From Clostridia bacterium (GTDB taxonomy: Bacteria; Bacillota; Clostridia; Oscillospirales; CAG-272): a stretch of DNA of 64,000 nt. The translations under genes were made by a program, and so were the position numbers. Each line of letters starts with the position of its first letter. The first letter of the stretch is position 1. Below are positions 42,810 through 51,908 of this stretch, piece by piece. Below the pieces are notes generated by a model that was not told the DNA's origin, searched no databases, and saw only the letters and a list, made by a program, of their open reading frames with translations. The DNA lies in NCBI GenBank assembly GCA_017621415.1, contig JAGATD010000047.1, forward strand, positions 37,327-101,326. Direction: 5' to 3'.

Positions 42810-44945
42810 GTGAAAAATTCATTAAGAAAAATCATTTTGCTCCTTGCCTGCATTTTATCGCTTATGCTTTGTTTTGCAGCATGCGACAAGCTGGTTCCCG
42901 GGGACAGCATTGGACAGAGCGGTACTTTAGGCAATCAGGGGGGAGATACCGGCAGCGGTAATAATGACAGCGGTAATAACGACAGCGGCAATAACGACAG
43001 CGGCAATAACGACAGCGGCAATAAACATACTCACACACCCGCCCCCGCAGTACGTGAAAATGAAAAAGCCGCAACCTGCATCCAAGAGGGAAGCTATGAC
43101 GAGGTCATATACTGCTCTGACAAGACCTGTAAGTCTGAAATAAGCAGAGTAACAAAGACAATCGAGAAAACAGCGCACACACCCGCCGCAGCAGTGAGAG
43201 AAAATGAAGTAGAAGCAACTTGTACCGATGATGGAAATTACGAAGAGGTAGTTTATTGCAAAAACTGTGAATATGAGTTTAGCAGGGAAACAAAAAGAAT
43301 CAATGCTACAGGACAACACAATTATGTCGATCTAATTTGTACTGTCTGCAACGGAAAGAAGCAGAGTGAGGGATTGCAGTTTGCTTCCAACGGAGATGGA
43401 ACCTGTTATGTTTCGGAAATCGGTAACTGCACTGATACGAATATTGTCATTCCTGTGACATCCCCCAAAGGTAATACCGTAATGGGTATAGGCGATAATG
43501 CGTTCCGCAGTTGCTGGGCACTTGAAAGTGTTGTGATACCCGACAGTGTAACAAGCATTGGCGAATATGCGTTTTACAATTGCTCAGCTCTTAAAAGCAT
43601 CGTTATACCCGATGGTGTAACAGATATTGGCTCTTGGGCATTCTCTTATTGCTCAGCCCTTACAAGCATTGATATACCCAACAGTGTAACAAGCATTGGC
43701 GAATATGCGTTTTACGATTGCTCAGTCCTTACAAGCATCGAGATGCCCGACAGCATTATAAGCATTGGCGATAATGTGTTCAGCAGTTGCTCAGCTCTTA
43801 AAAGCATCGTTATACCCGATGGTGTAACAGATATTGGCTCTTGGGCATTCTCCTATTGCTCAACCCTTACAAGCATTGATATACCCAACAGTGTAACAAG
43901 CATTGGCGATAATGCGTTCAGCGGTTGCTCAGCCCTTACAAGCATCAGGATGCCCGACAGCATTATAAGCATTGGCGATAATATGTTCAGCGGTTGCTTA
44001 GCCCTTGTAAGCATTGAAGTAGCAGAAAACAATATAGCCTATAAATCGGTAGATGGAAGCCTTTATACAAAAGACGGCAAAGCCTTAATACAGTATGCTA
44101 TAGGAAAGACTAACACCTCCTTTGCCATACCTGACGGTGTAACACGCATTGGAAGTCATGCGTTCAGCGGTTGCTTAGCCCTTGCAAGCATTGATATACC
44201 CAACAGTATAACAAGCATTGGTAGTCATGCGTTCAGTGTTTGCTCGGCCCTTACAAGTATTGATATACCCGACAGTGTTACAGAAATTGGCAAATATGCG
44301 TTCAGCGGTTGCTCAGCCCTTGTAAGCATTGATATACCCAACAGTGTAACAAGCATTGGCGATAATGTGTTCAGCAGTTGCTCAGCTCTTAAAGGCATCG
44401 TTATACCCGATGGTGTAACAAGCATTGGCGATAATGCGTTCGAAGATTGCACCTCGCTTACAAGCATCGAGATACCCAACAGCGTTACAAGCATTGGCGA
44501 TAATGCGTTCAGCAGATGCTCAGCCCTTGGAAACATTGAAGTAGCGGAAAACAATATAGCCTATAAATCGGTAGATGGAAACCTTTATACAAAAGACGGC
44601 AAAGCCTTAATACAGTATGCTATAGGAAAGACTAACACCTCCTTTGCCATACCTGACGGTGTAACACGCATTGGCAGTTGGACATTCTTCGATTGCTCAG
44701 CCCTTGAAAGCATTGTGATAGGAGATAGCGTTACAAGCATTGGTGACTTGGCATTCTACTATTTCTCATCCCTAAAAGAGGTATATTACACCGGAAGCGA
44801 GGAAGAGTGGGCAAAGATTTCGATTGGCCGGTACAATGATGAACTCAGATATGCCACACGCTACTATTATTCCGAAACCGCTCCCACCGATGACGGAAAC
44901 TATTGGCACTATGGCGAAAGCGGCGAGATTGTTATTTGGGAATAA
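42810..44945 (+). CDS. BspA-like leucine-rich repeat lipoprotein
   Basis: This 711-residue protein starts at GTG 42810, chosen for its AAGGAGA ribosome site six bases upstream and because it yields a clean lipoprotein signal (LSLMLCFAAC); in-frame upstream ATGs lie inside the leader RNA. After an NNDSG repeat linker come two 45-residue Cys repeats (ATCIQEGSYDEVIYC; ATCTDDGNYEEVVYC), then about twenty 23-residue BspA-type LRRs (IPDSVTSIGEYAFYNCSALKS). Two non-LRR islands of the form AENNIAYKSVDGSLYTKDG interrupt the repeats. Anchored outside the membrane; BspA proteins commonly mediate adhesion, but the target here is unknown. Confidence 0.92.
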   Translation: MKNSLRKIILLLACILSLMLCFAACDKLVPGDSIGQSGTLGNQGGDTGSGNNDSGNNDSGNNDSGNNDSGNKHTHTPAPAVRENEKAATCIQEGSYDEVIYCSDKTCKSEISRVTKTIEKTAHTPAAAVRENEVEATCTDDGNYEEVVYCKNCEYEFSRETKRINATGQHNYVDLICTVCNGKKQSEGLQFASNGDGTCYVSEIGNCTDTNIVIPVTSPKGNTVMGIGDNAFRSCWALESVVIPDSVTSIGEYAFYNCSALKSIVIPDGVTDIGSWAFSYCSALTSIDIPNSVTSIGEYAFYDCSVLTSIEMPDSIISIGDNVFSSCSALKSIVIPDGVTDIGSWAFSYCSTLTSIDIPNSVTSIGDNAFSGCSALTSIRMPDSIISIGDNMFSGCLALVSIEVAENNIAYKSVDGSLYTKDGKALIQYAIGKTNTSFAIPDGVTRIGSHAFSGCLALASIDIPNSITSIGSHAFSVCSALTSIDIPDSVTEIGKYAFSGCSALVSIDIPNSVTSIGDNVFSSCSALKGIVIPDGVTSIGDNAFEDCTSLTSIEIPNSVTSIGDNAFSRCSALGNIEVAENNIAYKSVDGNLYTKDGKALIQYAIGKTNTSFAIPDGVTRIGSWTFFDCSALESIVIGDSVTSIGDLAFYYFSSLKEVYYTGSEEEWAKISIGRYNDELRYATRYYYSETAPTDDGNYWHYGESGEIVIWE
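42957..43016 (+). repeat. Four tandem 15-bp units in the lipoprotein linker
   Basis: Unit GGYAATAAYGACAGC, coding for GNNDS; the last two copies are identical. Slippage would add or remove five residues without breaking the frame. Confidence 0.9.
44016..44152 (+). repeat. 137-bp direct repeat inside the BspA-like gene (partner 44538-44674)
   Basis: The two 137-base copies differ at only two positions (AGCAGAAAA/AGCGGAAAA and GGAAGCC/GGAAACC), far closer than the surrounding LRR units. This suggests recent duplication or gene conversion. Confidence 0.88.
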
Positions 44946-44974
44946 AAAATTATAAGCAAAAAACACAACCTATG

Positions 44975-44999
44975 GGGCTGCCGCTTTGGCAGCCCTTTT
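44975..44999 (+). terminator. Terminator of the BspA-like lipoprotein gene
   Basis: GGGCTGCC pairs with GGCAGCCC across five bases, followed by TTTT. Confidence 0.92.
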
Positions 45000-45096
45000 A
45001 ATCTTTAAATAAAATTTCAAAAATAGGTGGAAATTTGCCTTTAAATATGCTAAAATATATAAAAAACAAATTTTTCAGAGAGGAGACAAAGCCTAA

Positions 45097-47214
45097 ATGG
45101 TACTGATAATTGCCGAAAAGCCAAGCCTTGCACGCAATATTGTTGCGGGAATATCCGAAAAGATGAATGAAAAAGACGGCTACTATATTGGCGAGCAGTA
45201 CATTGTCTCTTGGGCATTCGGTCACCTCTTCTCTCTTGCCGATATAGAGTATTATAAGCCCACCGAGTCCGGCAGGTGGACTCTTGATAACCTGCCGTGC
45301 TTCCCCGAAAAGTTCAAGTTTGAGCTACGAAAGGCGGATAATAAAAAAGGCGTTGATGCAGGTGTAAAAAAGCAGTTTGGCATTCTTACCGAGCTTTGCA
45401 ACCGCCCCGACGTTGATACAATAGTAAATGCGGGGGACGCCGACAGAGAGGGAGAAATAATAGTCCGCCTCTGTGTTGAAAATGCCCTGAAGGGCGAAAA
45501 GAGCCAAAAGCGCCTTTGGCTCCCCGACCAGACCCCCGAAACAGTCTCAAAGGCTCTTCTTGAAATGAAGGACGAGTCTGAATATGATAATCTTGCAGGC
45601 GAGGGATATGCCCGTACTTATATCGACTGGCTCTACGGTGTTAACCTTACAAGATACGCAACTATAAAAACAGGAAAGCTCTTAAGAGTCGGCAGAGTTA
45701 TAGCTCCCATAGTCCGCGCCATATACGACAGAGATATGGAAATCCGCAACTTCAAGCCCGAAAAGTACTATGTAATTCAGTCATCCGAAGAGACGAATGG
45801 CGAGAAAGTTGAGCTTACAAGCAAACTAAAGTTTGCAAAAGATGAAGAAAACAAGGCTTTGGAGTCCGCCAAGCTCTATAATGATACAGGTGCAGTTGTC
45901 ACAAATGTATCGAGCAAAAAGGATAATATCTTCCCGGGAAAGCTCTATTCGCTCTCAACTCTTCAAAATGTACTGGGTGAAAAATACAAGATGTCGATGA
46001 CCGACAGCTTGAAAATTATTCAGAAGCTATATGAGGAGGGGTATCTTACATACCCGAGAACCAACTCCGAGTATCTTGCTACTGCCGAAAAGGACAAAAT
46101 GAAGTCCATAATCTCAAATATATCAAAACTCGGTTACCCTGTAAGATTCAAGGACTCAAAGCATATATTTGATGACTCAAAAATAGAAGCACACTCAGCC
46201 CTTACCCCAACCTATAAAATTCCGCCTAAGGAAAAGCTTTCGGCAGATGAATCAAAGGTATATTCAACCGTTTTCCGCCGTTTTGTTGCGGTATTCTGCG
46301 CCGAGGAGTGCATTGCCGAGAAGAGCGAAATCAAAATCAAGGTTGGCGAGCTTGAGGAGTTTAGCCTTAAGGGCACCGTAATTCTTGAAAAAGGCTGGAC
46401 AAAGTTCGACGATTATACAAAGAAAGATAAAATTCTCCCCCGCCTTGCGGTTGGAGATAATGTCAATATCGACTTCAAGCCTGCTGAAAAGCAGACCACC
46501 CCGCCAAAGCACTATACCATAACCACCCTTAATAATTACCTTAAAAATCCATTTAAGGACGATAAGGCAAAGGCAAAGGAGCTTGAGGAGTCGGGAGAGG
46601 TAGACGATGCCGACGATTACAAGGCAATATTTGAGGGCCTGGAGCTTGGCACTGAGGCTACCCGCTCGGGAATTATAGATAATGCAAAAAAGAGCGGATA
46701 TATAGAGCTGAAAAAGGATGTTTACACAATTCTCCCCGGTGGTGAGTATTTTATTGAGTCCTTGGGCAGACTTTCAATAAGCATGGATAAATACAAAACA
46801 TCAGAGCTTGGCAAGGCGCTGAAAAAGGTTTACCGAGGAGAGATGTCCGTCACCGATAGCGTAAAGCTTGCTGAGGCTGAAATCTCGGATGTTTTTGAAA
46901 AGGGCGGGGCAAATATCCCCGTAGTCCAGGGCGTTGATACAGGAAAATACGGTGATATAGTAGGTATATGTCCCGCCTGCGGAAAGCAGGTCGTCAGAGG
47001 AAAGTTCAGCTACGGCTGTACAGGCTTTGATGACGGATGCAAGTTCCGTGTGGGTATAAATATCTGCCGCCGCGATATTCCAATAGAAGAGGTCCGCCGT
47101 CTCCTTGCCGAGGGGGCAACAGAGAAGCTCTCCGGTTTTATATCCAAGAACGGCAAGCGCTTTGACGGCCGCCTTATATTAAAGGATAACAACGCAGTCT
47201 TTAACTTCGATTAG
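45097..47214 (+). CDS. topB: DNA topoisomerase III
   Basis: This 705-residue type IA topoisomerase relaxes and decatenates DNA. It has an N-terminal TOPRIM domain (VLIIAEKPSLARNI, NAGDADREGEIIVR), the active-site tyrosine in GYLTYPRTNSEYL, and a C-terminal zinc-finger-like domain with CPACGKQVVRGKFSYGC and a later cysteine. Ribosome site GAGAGGAG. TopB copies are often on mobile elements, but this one has no conjugation genes nearby and stands alone. Confidence 0.95.
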   Translation: MVLIIAEKPSLARNIVAGISEKMNEKDGYYIGEQYIVSWAFGHLFSLADIEYYKPTESGRWTLDNLPCFPEKFKFELRKADNKKGVDAGVKKQFGILTELCNRPDVDTIVNAGDADREGEIIVRLCVENALKGEKSQKRLWLPDQTPETVSKALLEMKDESEYDNLAGEGYARTYIDWLYGVNLTRYATIKTGKLLRVGRVIAPIVRAIYDRDMEIRNFKPEKYYVIQSSEETNGEKVELTSKLKFAKDEENKALESAKLYNDTGAVVTNVSSKKDNIFPGKLYSLSTLQNVLGEKYKMSMTDSLKIIQKLYEEGYLTYPRTNSEYLATAEKDKMKSIISNISKLGYPVRFKDSKHIFDDSKIEAHSALTPTYKIPPKEKLSADESKVYSTVFRRFVAVFCAEECIAEKSEIKIKVGELEEFSLKGTVILEKGWTKFDDYTKKDKILPRLAVGDNVNIDFKPAEKQTTPPKHYTITTLNNYLKNPFKDDKAKAKELEESGEVDDADDYKAIFEGLELGTEATRSGIIDNAKKSGYIELKKDVYTILPGGEYFIESLGRLSISMDKYKTSELGKALKKVYRGEMSVTDSVKLAEAEISDVFEKGGANIPVVQGVDTGKYGDIVGICPACGKQVVRGKFSYGCTGFDDGCKFRVGINICRRDIPIEEVRRLLAEGATEKLSGFISKNGKRFDGRLILKDNNAVFNFD

Positions 47215-47217
47215 TGT

Positions 47218-47390
47218 CTGTCAGATTTGTCCATAACCGCCTCTCCCTCTCGCTCGACGTATGTAACTTCGGGTCAGGATAGACGCTTCTGCCCGAAACC
47301 TGCCCAGGCACTAACTGTCAGATTTGTCCATAATCCAGCCTTCCCTGTTGGGGAAGGGGGACCAGCTCTGCTGGTGGATGAGGCGTTTGA
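47218..47390. repeat. Intergenic repeats after topB
   Basis: A 19-base direct repeat CTGTCAGATTTGTCCATAA occurs at 47218-47236 and 47315-47333, enclosing 78 bases. A copy of the AGCCTTCCCTGTTGGGG...GTGGATGAGG repeat follows at 47338-47388. The 300 bases between topB and the next gene hold no coding frame. Confidence 0.75.
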
Positions 47391-47412
47391 AAGATAAAGA
47401 TTAAAAAAATTA

Positions 47413-47453
47413 CAAAAAGAGGCGGTCTTGTGCATTACACACAGGACCGCCTC
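47413..47453 (-). terminator. Terminator after the Cys-rich small membrane protein gene
   Basis: On the minus strand GAGGCGGTCCTGTG pairs with its partner CACAAGACCGCCTC (one mismatch), followed by TTTTTG. Confidence 0.75.
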
Positions 47454-47513
47454 CGCGCCTATTTTATGTCTACACCGGGCGCTCTGCTTGTTTCAGTCGG
47501 GGAGAACCCTCTT

Positions 47514-47612
47514 TTAGTTGTTGCAGCAGCAACAGAAAACAACGATAATAGCAAGAATTATAATCCAAGTGCAGTTATCGTCAAAGATGTGGCATAAGCA
47601 GTTGTTGTTCAT
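47514..47612 (-). CDS. 32-residue Cys-rich single-pass membrane peptide
   Basis: The product is MNNNCLCHIF, then DDNCTWIIILAIIVVFCCCCNN: a short Cys-containing head, one hydrophobic helix and four consecutive cysteines before the C-terminal Asn-Asn. The ribosome site GGAGGAA is eight bases before ATG 47612; an upstream in-frame extension lacks one. It resembles tiny membrane peptides found in Clostridia and sporulating Firmicutes, but I cannot assign a function. A terminator follows. Confidence 0.72.
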   Translation of the reverse strand: MNNNCLCHIFDDNCTWIIILAIIVVFCCCCNN

Positions 47613-47705
47613 ATGTTGGTGTTCCTCCGATTGTCGTTTTGGAGCTTTTCGCTCACACACTACTATCTTATGCCTGAATTGAAAAGGTGACACAAAAATA
47701 AATAA

Positions 47706-47754
47706 AAAAAGACGGAGAAACCATAGTTTTTTATCAAATGGCATCCGTCTTTAT
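47706..47754. terminator. Bidirectional hairpin terminator
   Basis: AAAGACGGA pairs with TCCGTCTTT with an inner ACCAT/ATGG stem; A and T runs flank both sides. It terminates the RNHCP gene on the minus strand. Confidence 0.75.
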
Positions 47755-47759
47755 TTGTT

Positions 47760-48089
47760 TTACATTAGTCCTGCTGTTAATTTTATTAGCAGGTCACCGT
47801 CATCAGGCTGAACCTTTGCGTCGTGAGCTGCTTTGTTGCGTACAACAGCACCGCACCTTTCGCACCTATGGATGATTATAAATCCCTTTTTAGGGTCGGG
47901 AAGAGTCTGTATAGGTCTCAGAATTCCACCGCAATCGTTTGCCCTGTCACCCGGGTTTATGTCCACATGGAGCGAGCAAAGGCAAAATGGACAGTGGTTT
48001 CTTGAGGTATACCCGAGAGGCAAAACCTCTTTTCCGCAATTTTTACATATAAACCCGGAATCGTTTTTCTTAAATCTCTTTTCTTCCAT
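47760..48089 (-). CDS. RNHCP-domain zinc-ribbon protein
   Basis: This 109-residue protein has three zinc-binding cysteine sets: FICKNCGKEV, RNHCPFCLCSLHVD and HRCERCGAVVRNKAAHD. The RNHCP sequence is the signature of the RNHCP-domain family, small cytoplasmic proteins of unknown function in Firmicutes and Actinobacteria. It lies downstream of mnmE on the same strand, separated by a heptamer repeat tract. Confidence 0.88.
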   Translation of the reverse strand: MEEKRFKKNDSGFICKNCGKEVLPLGYTSRNHCPFCLCSLHVDINPGDRANDCGGILRPIQTLPDPKKGFIIIHRCERCGAVVRNKAAHDAKVQPDDGDLLIKLTAGLM

Positions 48090-48095
48090 TTCTAT

Positions 48096-48163
48096 CTCCT
48101 ATCTCCTAACCCCTAACTCCTAACCCCTAACTCCTAATCCCTAACTCCTATTTCCTAATCTCC
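48096..48163. repeat. Degenerate heptamer tract, (T/C)CCTAAC
   Basis: About nine copies of TCCTAAC/CCCTAAC-like heptamers, alternating T and C at the first position and decaying at both ends, between mnmE and the RNHCP gene. Confidence 0.85.
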
Positions 48164-48166
48164 AAC

Positions 48167-49558
48167 TTACTTTCCAACGCAGAACCTTGAGAAGATATCG
48201 TTGACCACCTCTTCGTTGACAGCTCTGCCGTCAAGCTCGGATATAGCTCCAAGGGCTCTTTCCAGGTCGCCCGAGGCCGCATCCTGAGCAAATCCTGCCT
48301 CAAGCGAGGATATAGCCTGGTTTAACATTTCACCGCCGCGCAACAGAGCCGCGCTCTGCCTTGCGGTAGAAATTACCGCATCCTCACCAAGCTTAATTTC
48401 ACCGTCGATGAAGAGATGTTCGACAGACGTGCTTAAAGCAACAATAAGCTCGTCATCCTTGTTCTTTGCCGATGCAGTAATAATATCATTGAATATATTC
48501 GGCAGCTTTTCTTTGCCAAACTTAGCCGTACTGTCGCTCTTGTTTAAAATAGCTATTTTTGCTCCGCCGGCCTGCTCCAATAGCCTGATTAGCTCCTCAT
48601 CTTCCTTATCAAAAGGTCTGGAAATGTCGAAAACTGCAAACAAAAGCTCACATTCGGATAGAATTTTTTCTGTTTTTTTAATTCCAATCTCCTCAACTGC
48701 ATCTAGGACTTCACCTCTTAATCCTGCGGTGTCCGCGAGATTAAGCATAACACTTCCCAGCGAAACAGATGCCTTAAGTAGGTCGCGGGTGGTTCCGGGA
48801 ATGTCGGTGACAATTGCCGCATCTTCGCCAAGAAGAAGATTGTATATTGTGCTTTTTCCTACATTGGGCTTGCCCACTACCGCGGTCTTGATTCCCTCGG
48901 AAACCGCCTTTCCTGTCTTGTAGGTAGCTTTCAGAGACAATATATCTTCTTTTATATTATATAAGAGCCCCAGCAGCTCACCGTCGCTGAAATCTCCAAG
49001 GTCCTCGTCGGGGTAATCAATTCTCGCAAATACCGAGCCTAGCACCTTTACAAGAGACTCTCGTATAGCCGACAGCCTTTGCCCAAGTCTTGTTCGTGAA
49101 GTCTCCGAGGATAGCTTTATCTGCGCCTCGGATTTTGCCTCGAGAAGTGCGCCTATTGCCTCTGCGTCGGTAAGACTCAATTTGCCGTTTATAAATGCCC
49201 TACGGGTGAATTCACCAGCCTCGGCAGCTCTTGCTCCCTCGGTGAAAAGAAGTTCAAGAACAGTCTTGGTCAAAAGAATTCCGCCATGGCATGCAATCTC
49301 AACAGTATCCTCTCCTGTAAATGAGTTGGGGGATGGAAATTTTGTTAAAAGAACATCGTCAAGAGTCTCACCGTCACGGACAATATAACCATACTTTGCA
49401 TATCTCGGCTTAATATCCGAAAAGTCCTTGTTGTCCGCAGGGCGAAATACCTTTTTCGCAATTTCGAAAGCGCCCTCGCCCGAGACTCTTATAATCGCAA
49501 CCCCACCCTTGCCGGGTGGGGTCGAAATTGCTGCTATTGTGCCGCCTATGGAATTCAT
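48167..49558 (-). CDS. mnmE: tRNA uridine-5-carboxymethylaminomethyl modification GTPase
   Basis: This 463-residue protein, with MnmG, modifies U34 of certain tRNAs. It has the N-terminal formyl-THF-binding domain (TIAAISTPPGKGGVAIIRVSG), helical domain, G domain with GKPNVGKST, DIPGTTRD, DTAGLR and NKSD, and ends with the catalytic FCVGK motif. mnmG, its usual neighbour and partner, is not in this window. The start is adjacent to the jag stop. Confidence 0.97.
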   Translation of the reverse strand: MNSIGGTIAAISTPPGKGGVAIIRVSGEGAFEIAKKVFRPADNKDFSDIKPRYAKYGYIVRDGETLDDVLLTKFPSPNSFTGEDTVEIACHGGILLTKTVLELLFTEGARAAEAGEFTRRAFINGKLSLTDAEAIGALLEAKSEAQIKLSSETSRTRLGQRLSAIRESLVKVLGSVFARIDYPDEDLGDFSDGELLGLLYNIKEDILSLKATYKTGKAVSEGIKTAVVGKPNVGKSTIYNLLLGEDAAIVTDIPGTTRDLLKASVSLGSVMLNLADTAGLRGEVLDAVEEIGIKKTEKILSECELLFAVFDISRPFDKEDEELIRLLEQAGGAKIAILNKSDSTAKFGKEKLPNIFNDIITASAKNKDDELIVALSTSVEHLFIDGEIKLGEDAVISTARQSAALLRGGEMLNQAISSLEAGFAQDAASGDLERALGAISELDGRAVNEEVVNDIFSRFCVGK

Positions 49559-50514
49559 TATTCCTCTGCGCTCTCTGCCGCAGTCTCTTCTGCAACTTCA
49601 GCAGTCTGGGCAGCTGCTTCAGCCTCCTCAAGCTTCGCCTCCTCAGCGTCAAAAAGCTCCTGGGGCTTCTTATCGGTGAGGAAGATAACTATCTTTCTGT
49701 TGTTATCGGCACCGATAGAGTTGGTGGAAACACCGTCGATTCCCTGAATTTCAGAGTGTATTATACGGCGCTCGTATGCGTTCATAGGCTCGAGCATAAC
49801 GCTTCTCTTGTTGCGGAGAGCCTTAGCTGCCATTCTGCGCGCAAGTGCTCTGAGAGTTTCCTCTCTCTTTGCTCTGTATCCCTCAATATCAATAGTAACG
49901 CGGCTCTTGTCGCGCTCGCCCTGAGCATTTTTTCTTGCGGAAGCAAGGTTTGCAAGGTACTGAACTGCGTCAAGGGTGTCACCGTGATGACCGATAAGTG
50001 TAGATGCGTCCTCGCCAACGATAGTAATTCTTCTTGTGCCGTCCTCGCATGCATAAAGCTCTGCGGTAGCGTTAAGACCGATGTCGGAAAGAAGAGTGGT
50101 GACAAAGTCAAAGGACATATCCTCGCCTGCTTTTACCTCACGGCGCTCCATCTTAAGCTGCGCTTCGGGAATAACCTCGCTCTTCGGCTTTGAGGACTCG
50201 GTGGAGATCTGAGGCTCGGGGCGAACCTTTTCGGGTCTGTTCTTTCTCTTAGACTTGCTCTGTCCCTCGGGTCTGTGCTCGGCTTTTTGTCCGTCGGGTT
50301 TTCTGTCCTTTTTCTGGCGGCGCTCAACAGGGTCGGGAAGCTCAATAAAAGCCTTAACCTTAGCGGGTCTTGAGAAAAGACCGAGAATTCCCTTTGTTCC
50401 GCCGTCAATTATTTCAAACTGCACTTCGTCGAGCTCGCCGACGCCAAGTGCTGCTCTGGCATTCTCCTTAGCCTCAAGAATGCTTGAGCCGCTAGCTGTA
50501 ATTTCCTTTATCAT
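49558..50514 (-). CDS. jag: KhpB/Jag RNA-binding protein (Jag-N, KH, R3H domains)
   Basis: This 318-residue protein has an N-terminal Jag domain (EITASGSSILEAKENARAAL), a charged Lys/Arg/Pro linker (about 80-140), a KH domain with IVGEDASTLIGHHGDTLDA, an R3H domain (RALARRMAAKALRNKRSV...MNAYERRIIHSEIQ), and an Ala/Glu-rich tail after KPQELFD that is longer than usual. KhpB proteins bind RNA with KhpA. Conserved place next to yidC. Confidence 0.95.
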   Translation of the reverse strand: MIKEITASGSSILEAKENARAALGVGELDEVQFEIIDGGTKGILGLFSRPAKVKAFIELPDPVERRQKKDRKPDGQKAEHRPEGQSKSKRKNRPEKVRPEPQISTESSKPKSEVIPEAQLKMERREVKAGEDMSFDFVTTLLSDIGLNATAELYACEDGTRRITIVGEDASTLIGHHGDTLDAVQYLANLASARKNAQGERDKSRVTIDIEGYRAKREETLRALARRMAAKALRNKRSVMLEPMNAYERRIIHSEIQGIDGVSTNSIGADNNRKIVIFLTDKKPQELFDAEEAKLEEAEAAAQTAEVAEETAAESAEE

Positions 50515-50533
50515 AACTGTAATATCCTTATTG

Positions 50534-51598
50534 TCAATCTTTTATATCGGGTATGTCAATACCGTGATTTTTCTTGGTTGTCTGATTATTTTTCTTAACA
50601 TCGGGGAGCTCATCGTAGTCGTCCTCGTCAATGTAGTGGAGAGAGCGGTACTTGGGCATCTCCTTAAGAGCCTGGCGCTGAGCCTTTTCGGCATTTTTCT
50701 GCTCACGCTTCATAGCCTTTATTTCTTCCTCGGTATATCTGGGAATAGGCATAGCCTTTGAGAGAATAAAGCTCTGAATAATTCCGAAAATAGACTGATA
50801 AATCCAGTAAACACCCATCATTCCGGAGAATGAGAATGCCATCCAGAGAGTAAGAGCCGGCATAATAAGGTCCATAATCTTGCCTGACGCCTTTGCCTGC
50901 GCATCCTGGTCTGCAACCTGGTTAACATTTCCGCCCCATTTTCTGGTAAGCCACATAGAAACCCATGTAAGTACTGCCGCGATAACGGGAACGAGAATAA
51001 GCCATCCCCAAACCTGATTGGGAACTGCCGCAAGATTGAGACCGAAGAGGGTAAAGTCGGGAAGAGGAGCCTCAGCTCCAAGGTCGGCAACGTTGATGCC
51101 TGCTTCGTTTATCTTTGAAACAAGGCTTATCTGGTCGATAGACTTGAAAGCTACCTCGGTTTCAGCGGCGATGTTGTTAACCGTTTTGTAAATATTCGTG
51201 ATTACACTGTCCTCCAGCTTACAAATGTAAGTAAGAGGATTTCTTATAATATCGTAGAGGAAGATGATTATAGGGAACTGAAGAAGCATAGGCAGACAGC
51301 CCGAGAGGGGATTGTATCCCTCCTTCTGCTGAAATTCCATAATTTCCTGCTGCATCTTCTGCTGAGTGCGCTGGTCGGTTCTTCCTGCGTATTTTGCTTT
51401 TATAAGTTGAATTTTGGGAGTAAGCTTTGCCATTTTTATCTGGTTTTTCTGCTGCTTTATAGAGAAAGGCAGGAAAACAATCTTGAAAAGCAAAGCATAA
51501 AGAAGTAACGCAAAGGCGTAGCTTCCGTTAAACAGGCTACTGAACCATGAAAGCATTGAGCCTATGGGTCCGTAAAGCCATCCAAATAGCCATTCCAT
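50534..51598 (-). CDS. yidC: Membrane protein insertase YidC/OxaA
   Basis: This 354-residue insertase has the conserved membrane core (LLYALLFKIVFLPFSIKQQKNQIKMAKLTPKIQLIKAKY; GCLPMLLQFPIIIFLYDIIRNPL; FSGMMGVYWIYQSIFGIIQSF) and a basic C-terminal tail. Start chosen at ATG 51598 (MEWLFGWLYG), with AAGGAA upstream; an in-frame extension overlaps yidD. No lipobox is visible, unlike SpoIIIJ of Bacillus. It inserts proteins with or after Sec. Confidence 0.94.
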   Translation of the reverse strand: MEWLFGWLYGPIGSMLSWFSSLFNGSYAFALLLYALLFKIVFLPFSIKQQKNQIKMAKLTPKIQLIKAKYAGRTDQRTQQKMQQEIMEFQQKEGYNPLSGCLPMLLQFPIIIFLYDIIRNPLTYICKLEDSVITNIYKTVNNIAAETEVAFKSIDQISLVSKINEAGINVADLGAEAPLPDFTLFGLNLAAVPNQVWGWLILVPVIAAVLTWVSMWLTRKWGGNVNQVADQDAQAKASGKIMDLIMPALTLWMAFSFSGMMGVYWIYQSIFGIIQSFILSKAMPIPRYTEEEIKAMKREQKNAEKAQRQALKEMPKYRSLHYIDEDDYDELPDVKKNNQTTKKNHGIDIPDIKD

Positions 51599-51605
51599 AT
51601 TTTTA

Positions 51606-51908
51606 CTATTCCTTTTCGTTTTCGATTGTGTCGGTATGCTCACACTCTGTGTGGGAATCACCCATGTTTCTGCTATCGGTCTTGTTTCTTAATCCCTTTT
51701 CGGGAACAGGGTCATAACCGCCTTTAGAAAAGGGGTTACAGCGCAAAATTCTCCAAACGGAAAGAATAAGACCTACAAAAAAGCCTCGTTTCGTAAATGC
51801 CTCAAGGGCATAGGCAGAACAGGTTGGTGTAAACCTGCAGCAGGGCGGTTTTAGGGGTGAGATGCATTTGCGGTAAAATTTTACCAAAGCTATCATTACG
51901 TGCTTCAT
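51606..51908 (-). CDS. yidD: Membrane protein insertion efficiency factor YidD
   Basis: This 100-residue protein has the family core [31 protein letters not shown] and [17 protein letters not shown], and a 25-residue polar tail. Start overlaps rnpA by four bases. Confidence 0.95.
   Translation of the reverse strand: MKHVMIALVKFYRKCISPLKPPCCRFTPTCSAYALEAFTKRGFFVGLILSVWRILRCNPFSKGGYDPVPEKGLRNKTDSRNMGDSHTECEHTDTIENEKE

Noticed and set aside
42696..42812. ATG starts upstream of the BspA-like lipoprotein
   Set aside because: They lie inside the structured leader and terminator and would bury the lipoprotein signal; GTG 42810 has a good ribosome site.
42810..44945. Minus-strand frames opposite the BspA-like repeats
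   Set aside because: They arise from the repetitive composition of the plus-strand gene and have no start signals.
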